Shown: positions 44,512 to 52,663 of the stretch, one piece after another | Position numbering within the stretch: position 1 is the stretch's first letter | Layout: every line of letters begins with the position of its first letter | Origin: JBBQWS01 sp038210415 | Lineage (GTDB): Bacteria; Actinomycetota; Actinomycetes; Prado026 | Assembly: GCA_038210415.1 (NCBI GenBank) | Contig: JBBQWS010000007.1 | Location: 1-64,000 of the forward strand | DNA length: 64,000 nucleotides | Direction: 5' to 3' | Program-made: the position numbers and the translations under genes | The notes under the pieces: model-generated | Told to the model about the DNA's origin: nothing | The model's input: only the letters and a program-made list of their open reading frames with translations | Database searches by the model: none

Positions 44512-45069
44512 GTGGGCGTGTCCCTTCCCGACACCTCAGCTGCGCGCTCCACCGGACCGTACTTCCAGACGTACGCCGAAGGTCGTGGAGCCCCAGTCCG
44601 CTGGCGGCTGCTGAGTGGCAACCATCGCGACCTGGGCCGTAGCGTCGTCGACCACGTCGACGTCGACGATTGCCGCCTCGGCATCGCCCGTCTTCTCACC
44701 GACCTCGCGTTGGCCGAGTTCGGCCTGGTCCGGGCCGAGAGCCACCGCTGGGGCTGGCGACTCACTGCGCAGGGAATCGTCATGGCGTCGTCGGGCCACT
44801 CGTTCGACCGCCGCACCCGCTGCGAGCAGGGCTTCGCGTTGTTCGTCCAGCTGGCACCGCTGGCCGCCGTCCGCGACGAGCTGTCGGTGTGGCCGGCCAG
44901 GGGGCGGCCAGCACCCTCGCCGGACCGCAAGCCGCTGCCCGGGAGAGTCGGCCCGAGTTGGCCCGTCGTTCACCCTCGATCTGCTGACCGGTCGCCTCGA
45001 CCGGGTTACCTGGACGCAAGAACGGGGTCGTCCGAGCCCGCGAGCGGACCGAGGGAGGCGAGCAGGTGA
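44512..45069 (+). CDS. DUF1508 (YegP-like) double-repeat protein inside the pst operon
   Basis: 185 residues. Two copies of the DUF1508 pattern: VRWRLLSGNHRDLGRSVVDHVDVDDCRLGIARLL (about 29-62) and WGWRLTAQGIVMASSGHSFDRRTRCEQGFAL (about 80-110), each with the W/R-rich strand and Cys-containing helix. The last 55 residues are low-complexity. The start GTG directly follows the pstB stop, and the stop overlaps the pstC start (GTGA), so it is coupled to both. DUF1508 proteins are small and of unknown function; a role in phosphate transport is suggested only by position. Confidence 0.68.
   Translation: MGVSLPDTSAARSTGPYFQTYAEGRGAPVRWRLLSGNHRDLGRSVVDHVDVDDCRLGIARLLTDLALAEFGLVRAESHRWGWRLTAQGIVMASSGHSFDRRTRCEQGFALFVQLAPLAAVRDELSVWPARGRPAPSPDRKPLPGRVGPSWPVVHPRSADRSPRPGYLDARTGSSEPASGPREASR
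44957..44989 (+). promoter_or_regulatory. PHO box upstream of pstC
   Basis: Three successive 11-nt units: GTTGGCCCGTC, GTTCACCCTCG and ATCTGCTGACC. The middle one fits the consensus, the first partly. Located about 80-110 bp before pstC, inside the low-complexity end of the DUF1508 gene; may give the transporter genes their own phosphate-controlled promoter. Confidence 0.5.
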
Positions 45070-46085
45070 CCACCGCGACACAGGCCGCGCAGCCGTCCGC
45101 ACCAGTATCCGAGGACGAGCCCCGCGTCCTCGATCCGGGGCTCGCACCCTCGGACCGGGTGTTCCACAGCGTGGCCCGCTCGATCGGGGTCTTCGTCCTC
45201 GTACTCACCGGCTCGATCGGGCTCTTCCTCGGCTACCAGGCGATTCCGACGCTGCACCGCTACGGCCTGAGCTTCTTCACGCAGAGCCAGTGGGAGCCCG
45301 AGCGCGACGTCATCGGCATCTCGGCCGTCCTGCTCGGCACCTTCGAGGTCGCGCTCGTCGCGCTGGTCGTGGCGTTCCCGCTGGCTGTCGCGCTCGCCCT
45401 GTACATCAGCGAGTACGCGCCTCCGCGGCTGAAGTCGACCTGCGTCTCGCTCGTCGACCTGATGGCGGCAGTGCCGAGCATCGTCTACGGGCTGTGGGGC
45501 TTCTTCCTCCTGCAGCCCAACGCGATCTTCCTGTCGCGCTGGCTCAGTCAGTACCTCGGGTTCCTCCCGATCTTCAAGGTCGACACGGACCCGAACGCCG
45601 CCGTCTGGGCGCAGTCGCGATACACCGCGTCGGCCTTCATCGCCGGGCTGGCCGTGGCGATGATGGTGCTGCCGTTGGCCTGCGCTGTCATGCGGGGCGT
45701 CTTCGCACAGGCTCCGATCGGCGAACGCGAGGCGGCCTACGCCCTCGGGGCGACGCGCTGGGGCATGATCCGGGCGGTCGTGCTGCCGTTCGGCCGGGGC
45801 GGCATCATCGGCGGGACGATGCTCGGCCTCGGCCGCGCGCTCGGCGAGACCGTCGCCGTCCTGTTGATCATCTCGCCTGCGTTCGACATCAAGTTCCGGA
45901 TCCTCGAGGTCGGCACGCAGACGACGTCGGCCCTCATCGCCGGCAGGTTCGGCGAGGCGACCTCTTCGCAGCTCTCTGCCCTGCTTACCGCCGGCTTCGT
46001 GCTGTTCGTCATCACTCTCGGCGTCAACACGGTGGCGGCGATCTTCGTCGGGCGCAGCCGCAGCGGCGCGACGACAGAGATCTGA
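45066..46085 (+). CDS. pstC: Phosphate ABC transporter permease PstC
   Basis: 339 residues, six membrane helices. Seen: GLFLGYQAIPTLHRYGLSFFTQSQWEPERDVIGI, SLVDLMAAVPSIVYGLWGFFLLQP, the EAA-type loop EREAAYALGATRWGMIRAVVLPFGRGGI, GLGRALGETVAVLLIIS. GGGAGG lies seven bases before the GTG, which overlaps the stop of the DUF1508 gene. Partner of PstA in the phosphate channel. Confidence 0.95.
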   Translation: MTTATQAAQPSAPVSEDEPRVLDPGLAPSDRVFHSVARSIGVFVLVLTGSIGLFLGYQAIPTLHRYGLSFFTQSQWEPERDVIGISAVLLGTFEVALVALVVAFPLAVALALYISEYAPPRLKSTCVSLVDLMAAVPSIVYGLWGFFLLQPNAIFLSRWLSQYLGFLPIFKVDTDPNAAVWAQSRYTASAFIAGLAVAMMVLPLACAVMRGVFAQAPIGEREAAYALGATRWGMIRAVVLPFGRGGIIGGTMLGLGRALGETVAVLLIISPAFDIKFRILEVGTQTTSALIAGRFGEATSSQLSALLTAGFVLFVITLGVNTVAAIFVGRSRSGATTEI

Positions 46086-46097
46086 GGAAGACCAGTC

Positions 46098-47213
46098 ATG
46101 GCCACCATCACCAAGCCGCCGGTCACTGCGCCACCCGGTGCGCCGACCGCGACGCCGCCCAACCAGGTCGCCGACCGACCGCGGCCGATGCGCACGCGAA
46201 CCCTCGACGAGTGGACCTCTCTCGGGGGAGCGCTGCTCGGCTCGGTCGCGCTGGTCTGGCTGGTCTTCGAGAAGATCCTCGCCTGGAGCGGCACCCTTGG
46301 TTTCCTGGTCTGCTGGTATATCGCCTTCCTGGCGCTGTTCGCCGCGGTCACGTCGATGGGCAACCCACGGCCTGTCGTGGTCGACCGATTGGCCGCGGCC
46401 GCGATCCACGCTTCGGCGCTCCTGGTCCTCTTCGCGCTCGGGTCGACGATCATCTACACCATCCTCAAGGGCTTCCCGGCGTTGCTGCACCTGAACTTCT
46501 TCACCCAGGACATGGCCGGTGTGGGACCCGACGCCCCGCTCACCAAGGGCGGTGTCCTGCATGCGATCGCTGGCACCCTCGTCGAGGTCGCCATTGCGGT
46601 GGTGATCTCGCTGCCGCTCGGCATCGGCACCGCTGTCTACATGACCGAGGTCGGCGGCAGGCTGTCGAAGACCGTGCGAACCGTCGTCGAGGCGATGACC
46701 GCACTGCCCGACATCCTGGCCGGCCTGTTCATCTACACCACGCTGATCGTGGCGTTCGGCTTCCCGCGCACCGGGCTCGCCGCCGCTCTCGCTCTCGCCG
46801 TCACGATGATCCCGATCATCGCGCGATCGGCTGAGGTCGTGCTCAGAGTGGTACCCGGTGGCCTTCGCGAGGCCGGGCTGGCCCTGGGTGCCTCGCAGTG
46901 GCAGACGGTGCGCCGCGTGGTCCTGCCGACGGCAAAGTCCGGGCTGGCCACGGCATTGATCCTCGGGATCGCCCGTGCAGTCGGCGAGACCGCCCCCGTG
47001 CTGATCACTTCCGGCGCCTCGACCTTCCTCAACGTCAACCCGCTCAACGACCCGATGAACTCGTTGCCGCTGTTCATCTACACGTCGGTGCGCAGCGGTC
47101 AGCCGCAGGCCATCGTCCGGGGGTTCGGTGCGGCGACGCTGCTCCTCGGACTGGTCTTCGTGCTGTTCATCGCCACCCGCTTCCTGGCCCGGCAGAGAGT
47201 CGGTCGGCGATGA
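46098..47213 (+). CDS. pstA: Phosphate ABC transporter permease PstA
   Basis: 371 residues. An N-terminal extension with two additional helices precedes the permease core: VEVAIAVVISLPLGIGTAVYMTEVGG, VEAMTALPDILAGLFIYTTLIVAFGFPRTGLAAALALAVTMIPIIARSAEVVLRVVPGGLREAGLALGASQWQTVRRVVLP, ARAVGETAPVLITSG. GAGGAAG seven bases before the ATG. Its stop overlaps a possible upstream start for pstS. Confidence 0.95.
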   Translation: MATITKPPVTAPPGAPTATPPNQVADRPRPMRTRTLDEWTSLGGALLGSVALVWLVFEKILAWSGTLGFLVCWYIAFLALFAAVTSMGNPRPVVVDRLAAAAIHASALLVLFALGSTIIYTILKGFPALLHLNFFTQDMAGVGPDAPLTKGGVLHAIAGTLVEVAIAVVISLPLGIGTAVYMTEVGGRLSKTVRTVVEAMTALPDILAGLFIYTTLIVAFGFPRTGLAAALALAVTMIPIIARSAEVVLRVVPGGLREAGLALGASQWQTVRRVVLPTAKSGLATALILGIARAVGETAPVLITSGASTFLNVNPLNDPMNSLPLFIYTSVRSGQPQAIVRGFGAATLLLGLVFVLFIATRFLARQRVGRR

Positions 47214-47254
47214 GCGGCCGCACGTCCTTCCGTCACCACACCAAGGGAACCTTC

Positions 47255-48862
47255 ATGCGACGCCGAGCAGCCCGAGCCGCCCTCTTCCTGGCGACCATCC
47301 TCTGCCTGGAGCTCACGGCGCAGGCCCCCGCAGGTGCGGCCGCCAGCCACGCGCTCATCCAGGGGTCCGGCTCCAGCTGGAGCTCGAACGCCGTCAACCA
47401 GTGGATCGCCGACGTGCAGTCGAACGGCCTGCAGGTGGTGTTCACGCCGAGCGGCTCCGCTATCGGCCGCAAGGACTTCGCGAACCGGACGAGCGACTTC
47501 GGCGTGAGTGACATCGGCTACCTCGGTGAGGACCCGATCACCCACGACCCCGACACGTCGCAGGGCCGCGACTTCGCCTATCTCCCGATCGTGGCCGGCG
47601 GAACGTCGTTTCCGTACCAGATCAGGGTGGCGGGCCAGCTTGTCCGCAACCTCCGCCTCTCCGGGGCCACGATCGCCAAGATCTTCACCAACCAGATCAC
47701 CAACTGGAACGACCCGGCGATCACCGCCGACAACAACGGCCGCAAGCTCCCCTCGATCACGATCATCCCGGTGGTCCACTCCGAGGGCTCGGGCGCGACG
47801 GCGCAGTTCACCCGCTACCTCGACCACATGTACCCGAGCATCTGGCGGCCGTTCCAGGGCCAGGCCGGTGCAACGGAGTACTTCCCACGCAAGAACCCTG
47901 CGATCGGGCAGAGCGGCGCAGACGGTGTCATGAACTTCATCGCGCAGAGCTCGGCCAACGGCGCGATCGGCTACGACGAGTACTCGTACGCACTGAACAA
48001 GAACTACCCGGTGGCCAAGGTCCTCAACTCGTCCGGCTACTACACCCTGCCGAACCAGTACAACGTCGCGGTGGCGCTGACCAAGGCGCAGATCAACACG
48101 GACAGGACGTCGCCCGACTACCTGCTGCAGAACCTCGACGGCGTCTACACCTACAACGCCGTGCAGACCTACCCGCTCTCGTCGTACTCGTACATGATCA
48201 TCCCGACCTCTCCGACCGACCCGCGGATGACGACTGCGAAGCGGCAGACCCTGGCCGACTACCTGTACTACTCGGTCTGCGAGGGGCAAAAGGAGATGGG
48301 CCCCATCGGGTACTCGCCGCTGCCGATCAACCTCGTGCAGGCCTCGTTCGATCAGACGGCGAAGCTGAAGGTCGCCGATCCCAACGTCGACCTCACCAAG
48401 CGCGACGTGACCACCTGCAAGAACCCCACGTTCGACGCCAAGAACCCCTCCCGCAACTACCTGGCCGAGATCGCCCCGAAGCCACCGGCGTGCGACAAGG
48501 CCGGGGCCGGACCGTGCACCGGCAGTGGGTCGACCGGGCAGACCAACCCGGGTTCCAACAGCGGTGGGCCGAAGCCAACGACTGGCGGGAGCAAGGGGCC
48601 GAGCACGAGCGCCTCTGCGGCCCCCGGCGCGTCCGCCGGCCCGTCCGGCGGTGCGGTCGACCCAGAGACGGGCGCGCCGCTCGGTGACGACAGCTCCGGT
48701 GCCGGTGACGCAGTCGCGCTGCCCACCGAGCTGGCCGCGTACCGCACGGACACCCCGACCGGCGCCCTCGCCGGTGTAGCGGTCGTCCTCCTCCTCCTCG
48801 CGCTGGCCGCCCCGCCGTTGCTGGCCCGTCGCTTCATGGGGCGCGGAGGGGATGGCTCATGA
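47255..48862 (+). CDS. pstS: Membrane-anchored phosphate-binding protein PstS
   Basis: 535 residues. Signal peptide to about 30, then the PstS domain: GSGSSWSSNAVNQWIADVQ, VFTPSGSAIGRKDFANRTSDFGVSD, LRLSGATIAKIFTNQITNWNDPAI, PVVHSEGSGATAQFTRYL, NGAIGYDEYSYAL. From about 430 a Gly/Ser/Pro-rich linker leads to AVDPETGAP (467-475), a second linker, and a C-terminal helix (503-525) with RRFMGR, so the protein is anchored by a helix instead of a lipid. AAGGGAA precedes the ATG; an ATG at 47210 overlapping the pstA stop is possible. Overlaps the next gene by 4 nt. Confidence 0.93.
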   Translation: MRRRAARAALFLATILCLELTAQAPAGAAASHALIQGSGSSWSSNAVNQWIADVQSNGLQVVFTPSGSAIGRKDFANRTSDFGVSDIGYLGEDPITHDPDTSQGRDFAYLPIVAGGTSFPYQIRVAGQLVRNLRLSGATIAKIFTNQITNWNDPAITADNNGRKLPSITIIPVVHSEGSGATAQFTRYLDHMYPSIWRPFQGQAGATEYFPRKNPAIGQSGADGVMNFIAQSSANGAIGYDEYSYALNKNYPVAKVLNSSGYYTLPNQYNVAVALTKAQINTDRTSPDYLLQNLDGVYTYNAVQTYPLSSYSYMIIPTSPTDPRMTTAKRQTLADYLYYSVCEGQKEMGPIGYSPLPINLVQASFDQTAKLKVADPNVDLTKRDVTTCKNPTFDAKNPSRNYLAEIAPKPPACDKAGAGPCTGSGSTGQTNPGSNSGGPKPTTGGSKGPSTSASAAPGASAGPSGGAVDPETGAPLGDDSSGAGDAVALPTELAAYRTDTPTGALAGVAVVLLLLALAAPPLLARRFMGRGGDGS

Positions 48863-51540
48863 GCCGGCGTCCGCACAGGCACGTAGCCCTCGCGGCAGTG
48901 CTCGGAGGGCTGCTCGGCGTCCTGCTCGTCCCCGGTGCCACGGCCTCGGCGGCAACGAGCCCGGTGAGCAAGACTGTCACCGCGACGCGCAACCACCTGG
49001 TCGGCGGGGTGGACCAGGTGGTCGACACCCGAACCGTCAAGCTGACCGTCGGGAAGACGACCAACCTCCGGGACCGCCAGGAGATCGACGTGTCGTGGTC
49101 GGGGGCGCACCCCACTGGCGGCATCGTCGCGGACCAGAACTCCGGAAACGCCAACCAGGAGGAGTACCCGGTCGTCCTGCTGCAGTGTCGCGGGGTCGAC
49201 TCGGCCACTGTGGCCGCGGCAGACCGGCTCGACCCCAGCACCTGCTGGACCCAGACGTCCGGCGAGCGCTACCTGTACGACTTCAACTCCGAGTTCCCAC
49301 CCTGGCGCCTCGACCGGTTCGCCGCCGTCGAGAACCGCAGAGCCTCCATCGGCGCCCCGTCGCCGCGCCCGCTGACCTGCTCGGTCCCGACCGCCGAGTA
49401 CTGGGTCCCGTTCGTCGCGGCCAAAGGTGCGCGCTACTACGGCGGGTCGAACGGGTGTGCGGGGCTCGCTCCTGAGGCGGCCAACTCAGGCGGCCAGGCG
49501 CTGCCGAGCAACACGACGTACGGCGTGACGACACCGAACGGTACGGGCAGTACGAAGTTCGTCGTGTGGACCGCCGAGAACAACGCCTCTCTCGGTTGCT
49601 CCGACACGGTTTCGTGCTCGCTGGTCGCGGTGCCCGTCATGGGGATGAGCTGCGACACGGCTTCCGTGGGCCTGCCCGCGTCGGAGCGTCCGGTACCGGG
49701 TCCCGATACCGACGCCGCTGACGCGAAGTGCCGCGCAACGGGGAAGTTCCGGCCGGGCCAGCTGGTGCTGCCGGTCGGTGGGGAGGACATCGCGGTCAGC
49801 GGGAGCCTGTGGTGGACCGCGTCGAACTGGCGCAACCGGATCACGGTGCCGCTGAACTTCGCCCCGCTGTCCAACGTGTGCGACGTCGTCGGCGGTGGCT
49901 CGAGCGTCGACATCTACGGTTCCGAGCTGATGATCCAGGCCACGACCCAGTGGGCGCCGACGTTCTGTCTCGACAGCCGGCGCACACGGTTCAAGCACGT
50001 GCAGACCGGAGAGCCGCAGGCCCGCAGCCTGATCGAGGCCAAGACGATCCAGGCCGGTTTCGTGAGCGGAGCCCCGGATCGCGGCTACTCCCTCCCGGTG
50101 GTGAACGCGCCGACCGCGGTGACCGCGTTCGCGATCGGCTACACGATCGACACCCCGTCCGGCACCGAGTACTCCTCGCTGAAGCTGGACGCGCGGCTGC
50201 TGGCCAAGCTCCTGACCGCGTCGTACCCGGCCCTCCCCACGGTGAAGCAGAGCTACGCGGCCCTGGCGGACAACCCGCTGGACATGTCGCTCGACCCGGA
50301 GTTCCAGGCGCTCAACCCAGGGCTCACCCGTGGCGTGAACGCCTCGCAGTCCGCGTCCACCCTGCTCTCGCTGTCGAGCGACTCCGACGTCGTGAAGGCC
50401 CTGTCGGCCTACCTCAACGCCGACCCTGAGGCGCGGGCCTGGCTGAACGGCACGCCGGACCCGTGGGGCATGGTGGTGAACCCCAAGTACAAGTCGATCG
50501 TGCTCCCGGTCACCTCGTGGCCCCAGCTCGACACGTTCAAGGTGGAGTTCGGCCCCGGGATCAACGACTGCCTCCGCGGCGCAGGCAACGTGCCGTTCCT
50601 CCCGCTCGTCGCGGCGCCGATGTCGCGGATGAGCCTGATCACCCCCGCGATGCAGTACTCGCTCGCCAACTCGCAGACCCAGTGCTACCAGCCGGTGCCT
50701 GACAGCACTGACGGGCAGAAGCTGGTGTCGTTGGGACGACAGACGGTCGGCTTCCGATTCATGCTCGGAGTGGTCCCGCTGGCCGACGCCTACCGCTACC
50801 AGATCAATACTGCGGCGCTGCAGACGCAGAAATCGGCGGCCGCCCCGGCGACGTTCACGTCGGCGACGGGGCGCACCTTCGTCGGCCCGACTGACGCCGC
50901 GCTGAAGGCAGCCGCCGTCCTGGCCAAGGCGGACGCGACCACGGGCACCTGGCCGGTCCCGTACTCGACCTTGCGGACGAGCGCTGCAGCCACGGCGGCC
51001 TACCCGGGCACGATGATCGTCTACACGAGCGTGCCTACCCAGGGCGTTCCGACCGCGGAAGCGAAGGCTCTCGCGGCCTTCATCCAGTACGCGGCCACCA
51101 CGGGTCAGGCGCCCGGTGACAACAACGGCCAGCTGCCTGCCGGCTACCTGCCGATGACCGGCGCGAACGGGCTGTCCGCACTTTCTACGTACGCCCTCAA
51201 GGCGGCGGCTGCGATCTCCGCCCAGTCAGGTGTCGTTCCGTCGAACGTCCCGAACGCACTGCCCGGCAACAACAGCGGTGGCAGCGGGGGTAACGGTGGG
51301 AGCGCCGGGGGCAATGGCGGCGGTGGTGGTACGCCGACACCGAGCGCTGCGCCCTCGGGGTCGCCGGGCGGGAATCCGGTCGCGGCAGCTGGCACCACCC
51401 CGGTATCGCTCGGGATCACTGCCGGCCAAGACTCCGGCCCAGCCCGGTTCGTCCTCCCGGCCGTTCTGCTGCTGGCGCTGTTGAGTGGCCTGCTCGCGCC
51501 TGTGGTCTCAGTCCTCGGCCGGCGGGGTGCGAGCCGGTGA
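48859..51540 (+). CDS. Large anchored ectodomain protein of the pst locus (PstS-like core)
   Basis: 893 residues. Signal peptide to ~33; a Cys-containing ectodomain of about 750 residues; a Gly/Asn/Ser-rich linker (~800-845); and a C-terminal helix from 863 followed by GRRGASR. The middle contains VVNAPTAVTAFAIGYTIDTPSGTEYSSLKLDARLLAKLLTASY, the same arrangement as the substrate-binding core of PstS relatives. The N-terminal ~250 residues (VSWSGAHPTGG, LLQCRGVDS) match nothing I recognise. ATGA overlap with pstS and GTGA overlap with the next gene show tight coupling. A large second phosphate- or polymer-binding component is plausible; function not known. Confidence 0.72.
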   Translation: MSRRPHRHVALAAVLGGLLGVLLVPGATASAATSPVSKTVTATRNHLVGGVDQVVDTRTVKLTVGKTTNLRDRQEIDVSWSGAHPTGGIVADQNSGNANQEEYPVVLLQCRGVDSATVAAADRLDPSTCWTQTSGERYLYDFNSEFPPWRLDRFAAVENRRASIGAPSPRPLTCSVPTAEYWVPFVAAKGARYYGGSNGCAGLAPEAANSGGQALPSNTTYGVTTPNGTGSTKFVVWTAENNASLGCSDTVSCSLVAVPVMGMSCDTASVGLPASERPVPGPDTDAADAKCRATGKFRPGQLVLPVGGEDIAVSGSLWWTASNWRNRITVPLNFAPLSNVCDVVGGGSSVDIYGSELMIQATTQWAPTFCLDSRRTRFKHVQTGEPQARSLIEAKTIQAGFVSGAPDRGYSLPVVNAPTAVTAFAIGYTIDTPSGTEYSSLKLDARLLAKLLTASYPALPTVKQSYAALADNPLDMSLDPEFQALNPGLTRGVNASQSASTLLSLSSDSDVVKALSAYLNADPEARAWLNGTPDPWGMVVNPKYKSIVLPVTSWPQLDTFKVEFGPGINDCLRGAGNVPFLPLVAAPMSRMSLITPAMQYSLANSQTQCYQPVPDSTDGQKLVSLGRQTVGFRFMLGVVPLADAYRYQINTAALQTQKSAAAPATFTSATGRTFVGPTDAALKAAAVLAKADATTGTWPVPYSTLRTSAAATAAYPGTMIVYTSVPTQGVPTAEAKALAAFIQYAATTGQAPGDNNGQLPAGYLPMTGANGLSALSTYALKAAAAISAQSGVVPSNVPNALPGNNSGGSGGNGGSAGGNGGGGGTPTPSAAPSGSPGGNPVAAAGTTPVSLGITAGQDSGPARFVLPAVLLLALLSGLLAPVVSVLGRRGASR

Positions 51541-52514
51541 GCACCGAGACGCCCGTCACTGACCGGCCTGTCGTCATCAACTCGGCTCCTCCGCCCTACG
51601 ACGACCGACCCTGGTCGGACCGGCTGCGTCGCGGCTCGCGGGGACCGCGTAAGCCCCGGGCCCCGCGGCAGCCGATGCCCGTGGGCACGGGTTTCACCGT
51701 CTGGATCCTCTTGACGTGCAGTCTGGGCGCGCTGTGGGTGCTCCTCTACAGCTTCGCCCTCAGCGGACTGCAGGAGGGTCGCGACCAGCACGAGCTGTAT
51801 AGCCAGCTGCGCGAGCAGCTCGGTCTCGCCACAGCTCCGCTCGGCGGTGTCGTCGAGCCCGGGGCTCCGGTGGCCGTAGTCCAGATCCCGGCGCTCAAGG
51901 TCGCCGATATGGTCGTCGTCGAGGGAACCGCAGCGGGTGACCTGCAGTCCGGGCCGGGGCATCGCCGCGACACGGTGCTTCCCGGCCAGCACGGCACGTC
52001 GGTGCTCTTCGGCCGGAGTGTCACCTTCGGCGCTCCTTTCGCCCGCATCACCTCCCTGCGCCCGGGAGACACGATCACCGTGACGACCGGGCAGGGCGAG
52101 TTCACGTACCTCGTCGACGGGGTGCGCCGCATCGGTGAACCGCTTCCGGCAGCCCTCGGCGCCGATGACGGACGGCTCACTCTTGTCACGTCCGAGGGTT
52201 ACGGCTGGCAGGCCGGCTGGGCCCCCAACCGGTCCGTCTACGTCGACGCGGCGCTCAAGGGCAAGCCGGTGCCGATCCCGGCAGGACGTCCCCACGCAGT
52301 CCCCGCGGCGGAGAAAGCCATGCAGGGCAACGCGGGTGCGCTGGTCGGGCTGGTGCTGTGGTTGGCCGCGCTGCTGCTCGTGGTGGGTAGCGTCGTCTGG
52401 GCCGGGGTCCGTTGGGGCGGTTGGCAGACCTGGCTCGTCGGCGTCCCCGCGGTGCTGGCCTGCGTCTGGGGGAGCACCCAGCTCGCCCTGCAGCTCCTGC
52501 CTAACCTGGTGTAG
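51537..52514 (+). CDS. Sortase-fold membrane protein lacking catalytic His and Cys (pseudo-sortase)
   Basis: 325 residues. A basic, Pro-rich cytoplasmic N-terminus, a helix at 52-78, an extracytoplasmic sortase domain (about 110-240), then two C-terminal helices (267-290, 298-322). The domain follows class E/F sortases: VVQIPALKVADMVVVEGT, LQSGPGHRRDTVLPGQHGTSVLFG, FGAPFARITSLRPGDTITVTT, LTLVTSEG, PNRSVYVDA. The catalytic His expected after the VLFG strand is Arg160-Ser161, and the Cys of TLxTC is Ser219; the Arg (232) remains. It cannot work as a normal transpeptidase and may be a binding scaffold. Last of the pst operon, GTGA-coupled. Confidence 0.8.
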   Translation: MSTETPVTDRPVVINSAPPPYDDRPWSDRLRRGSRGPRKPRAPRQPMPVGTGFTVWILLTCSLGALWVLLYSFALSGLQEGRDQHELYSQLREQLGLATAPLGGVVEPGAPVAVVQIPALKVADMVVVEGTAAGDLQSGPGHRRDTVLPGQHGTSVLFGRSVTFGAPFARITSLRPGDTITVTTGQGEFTYLVDGVRRIGEPLPAALGADDGRLTLVTSEGYGWQAGWAPNRSVYVDAALKGKPVPIPAGRPHAVPAAEKAMQGNAGALVGLVLWLAALLLVVGSVVWAGVRWGGWQTWLVGVPAVLACVWGSTQLALQLLPNLV

Positions 52515-52564
52515 TCGACCCGTCGCGGACAGCGCCGAAGCCTTGCCGCAATCAGTGGCTGCGC

Positions 52565-52597
52565 ATTCATCCCTCGTTCATTCCGGGCGGGTCTGCG
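52565..52597 (+). promoter_or_regulatory. PHO box upstream of the second PstS-like gene
   Basis: Two good 11-nt direct repeats, ATTCATCCCTC (52565-52575) and GTTCATTCCGG (52576-52586), and a weaker third unit. A possible -10 (TAGGTA) lies at 52627-52632. This opens a new transcription unit after the pst operon. Confidence 0.7.
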
Positions 52598-52663
52598 TGT
52601 GGCCCACGGCCGAAAGTGTTCCTTCCGGTAGGTACTCAGCAACTGTCCGGAAGGGGACAGCAC

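Noticed and set aside
51537..52514. Active sortase for the LPHTG protein
   Set aside because: The catalytic His and Cys are both missing, so it cannot carry out the cleavage and transfer.
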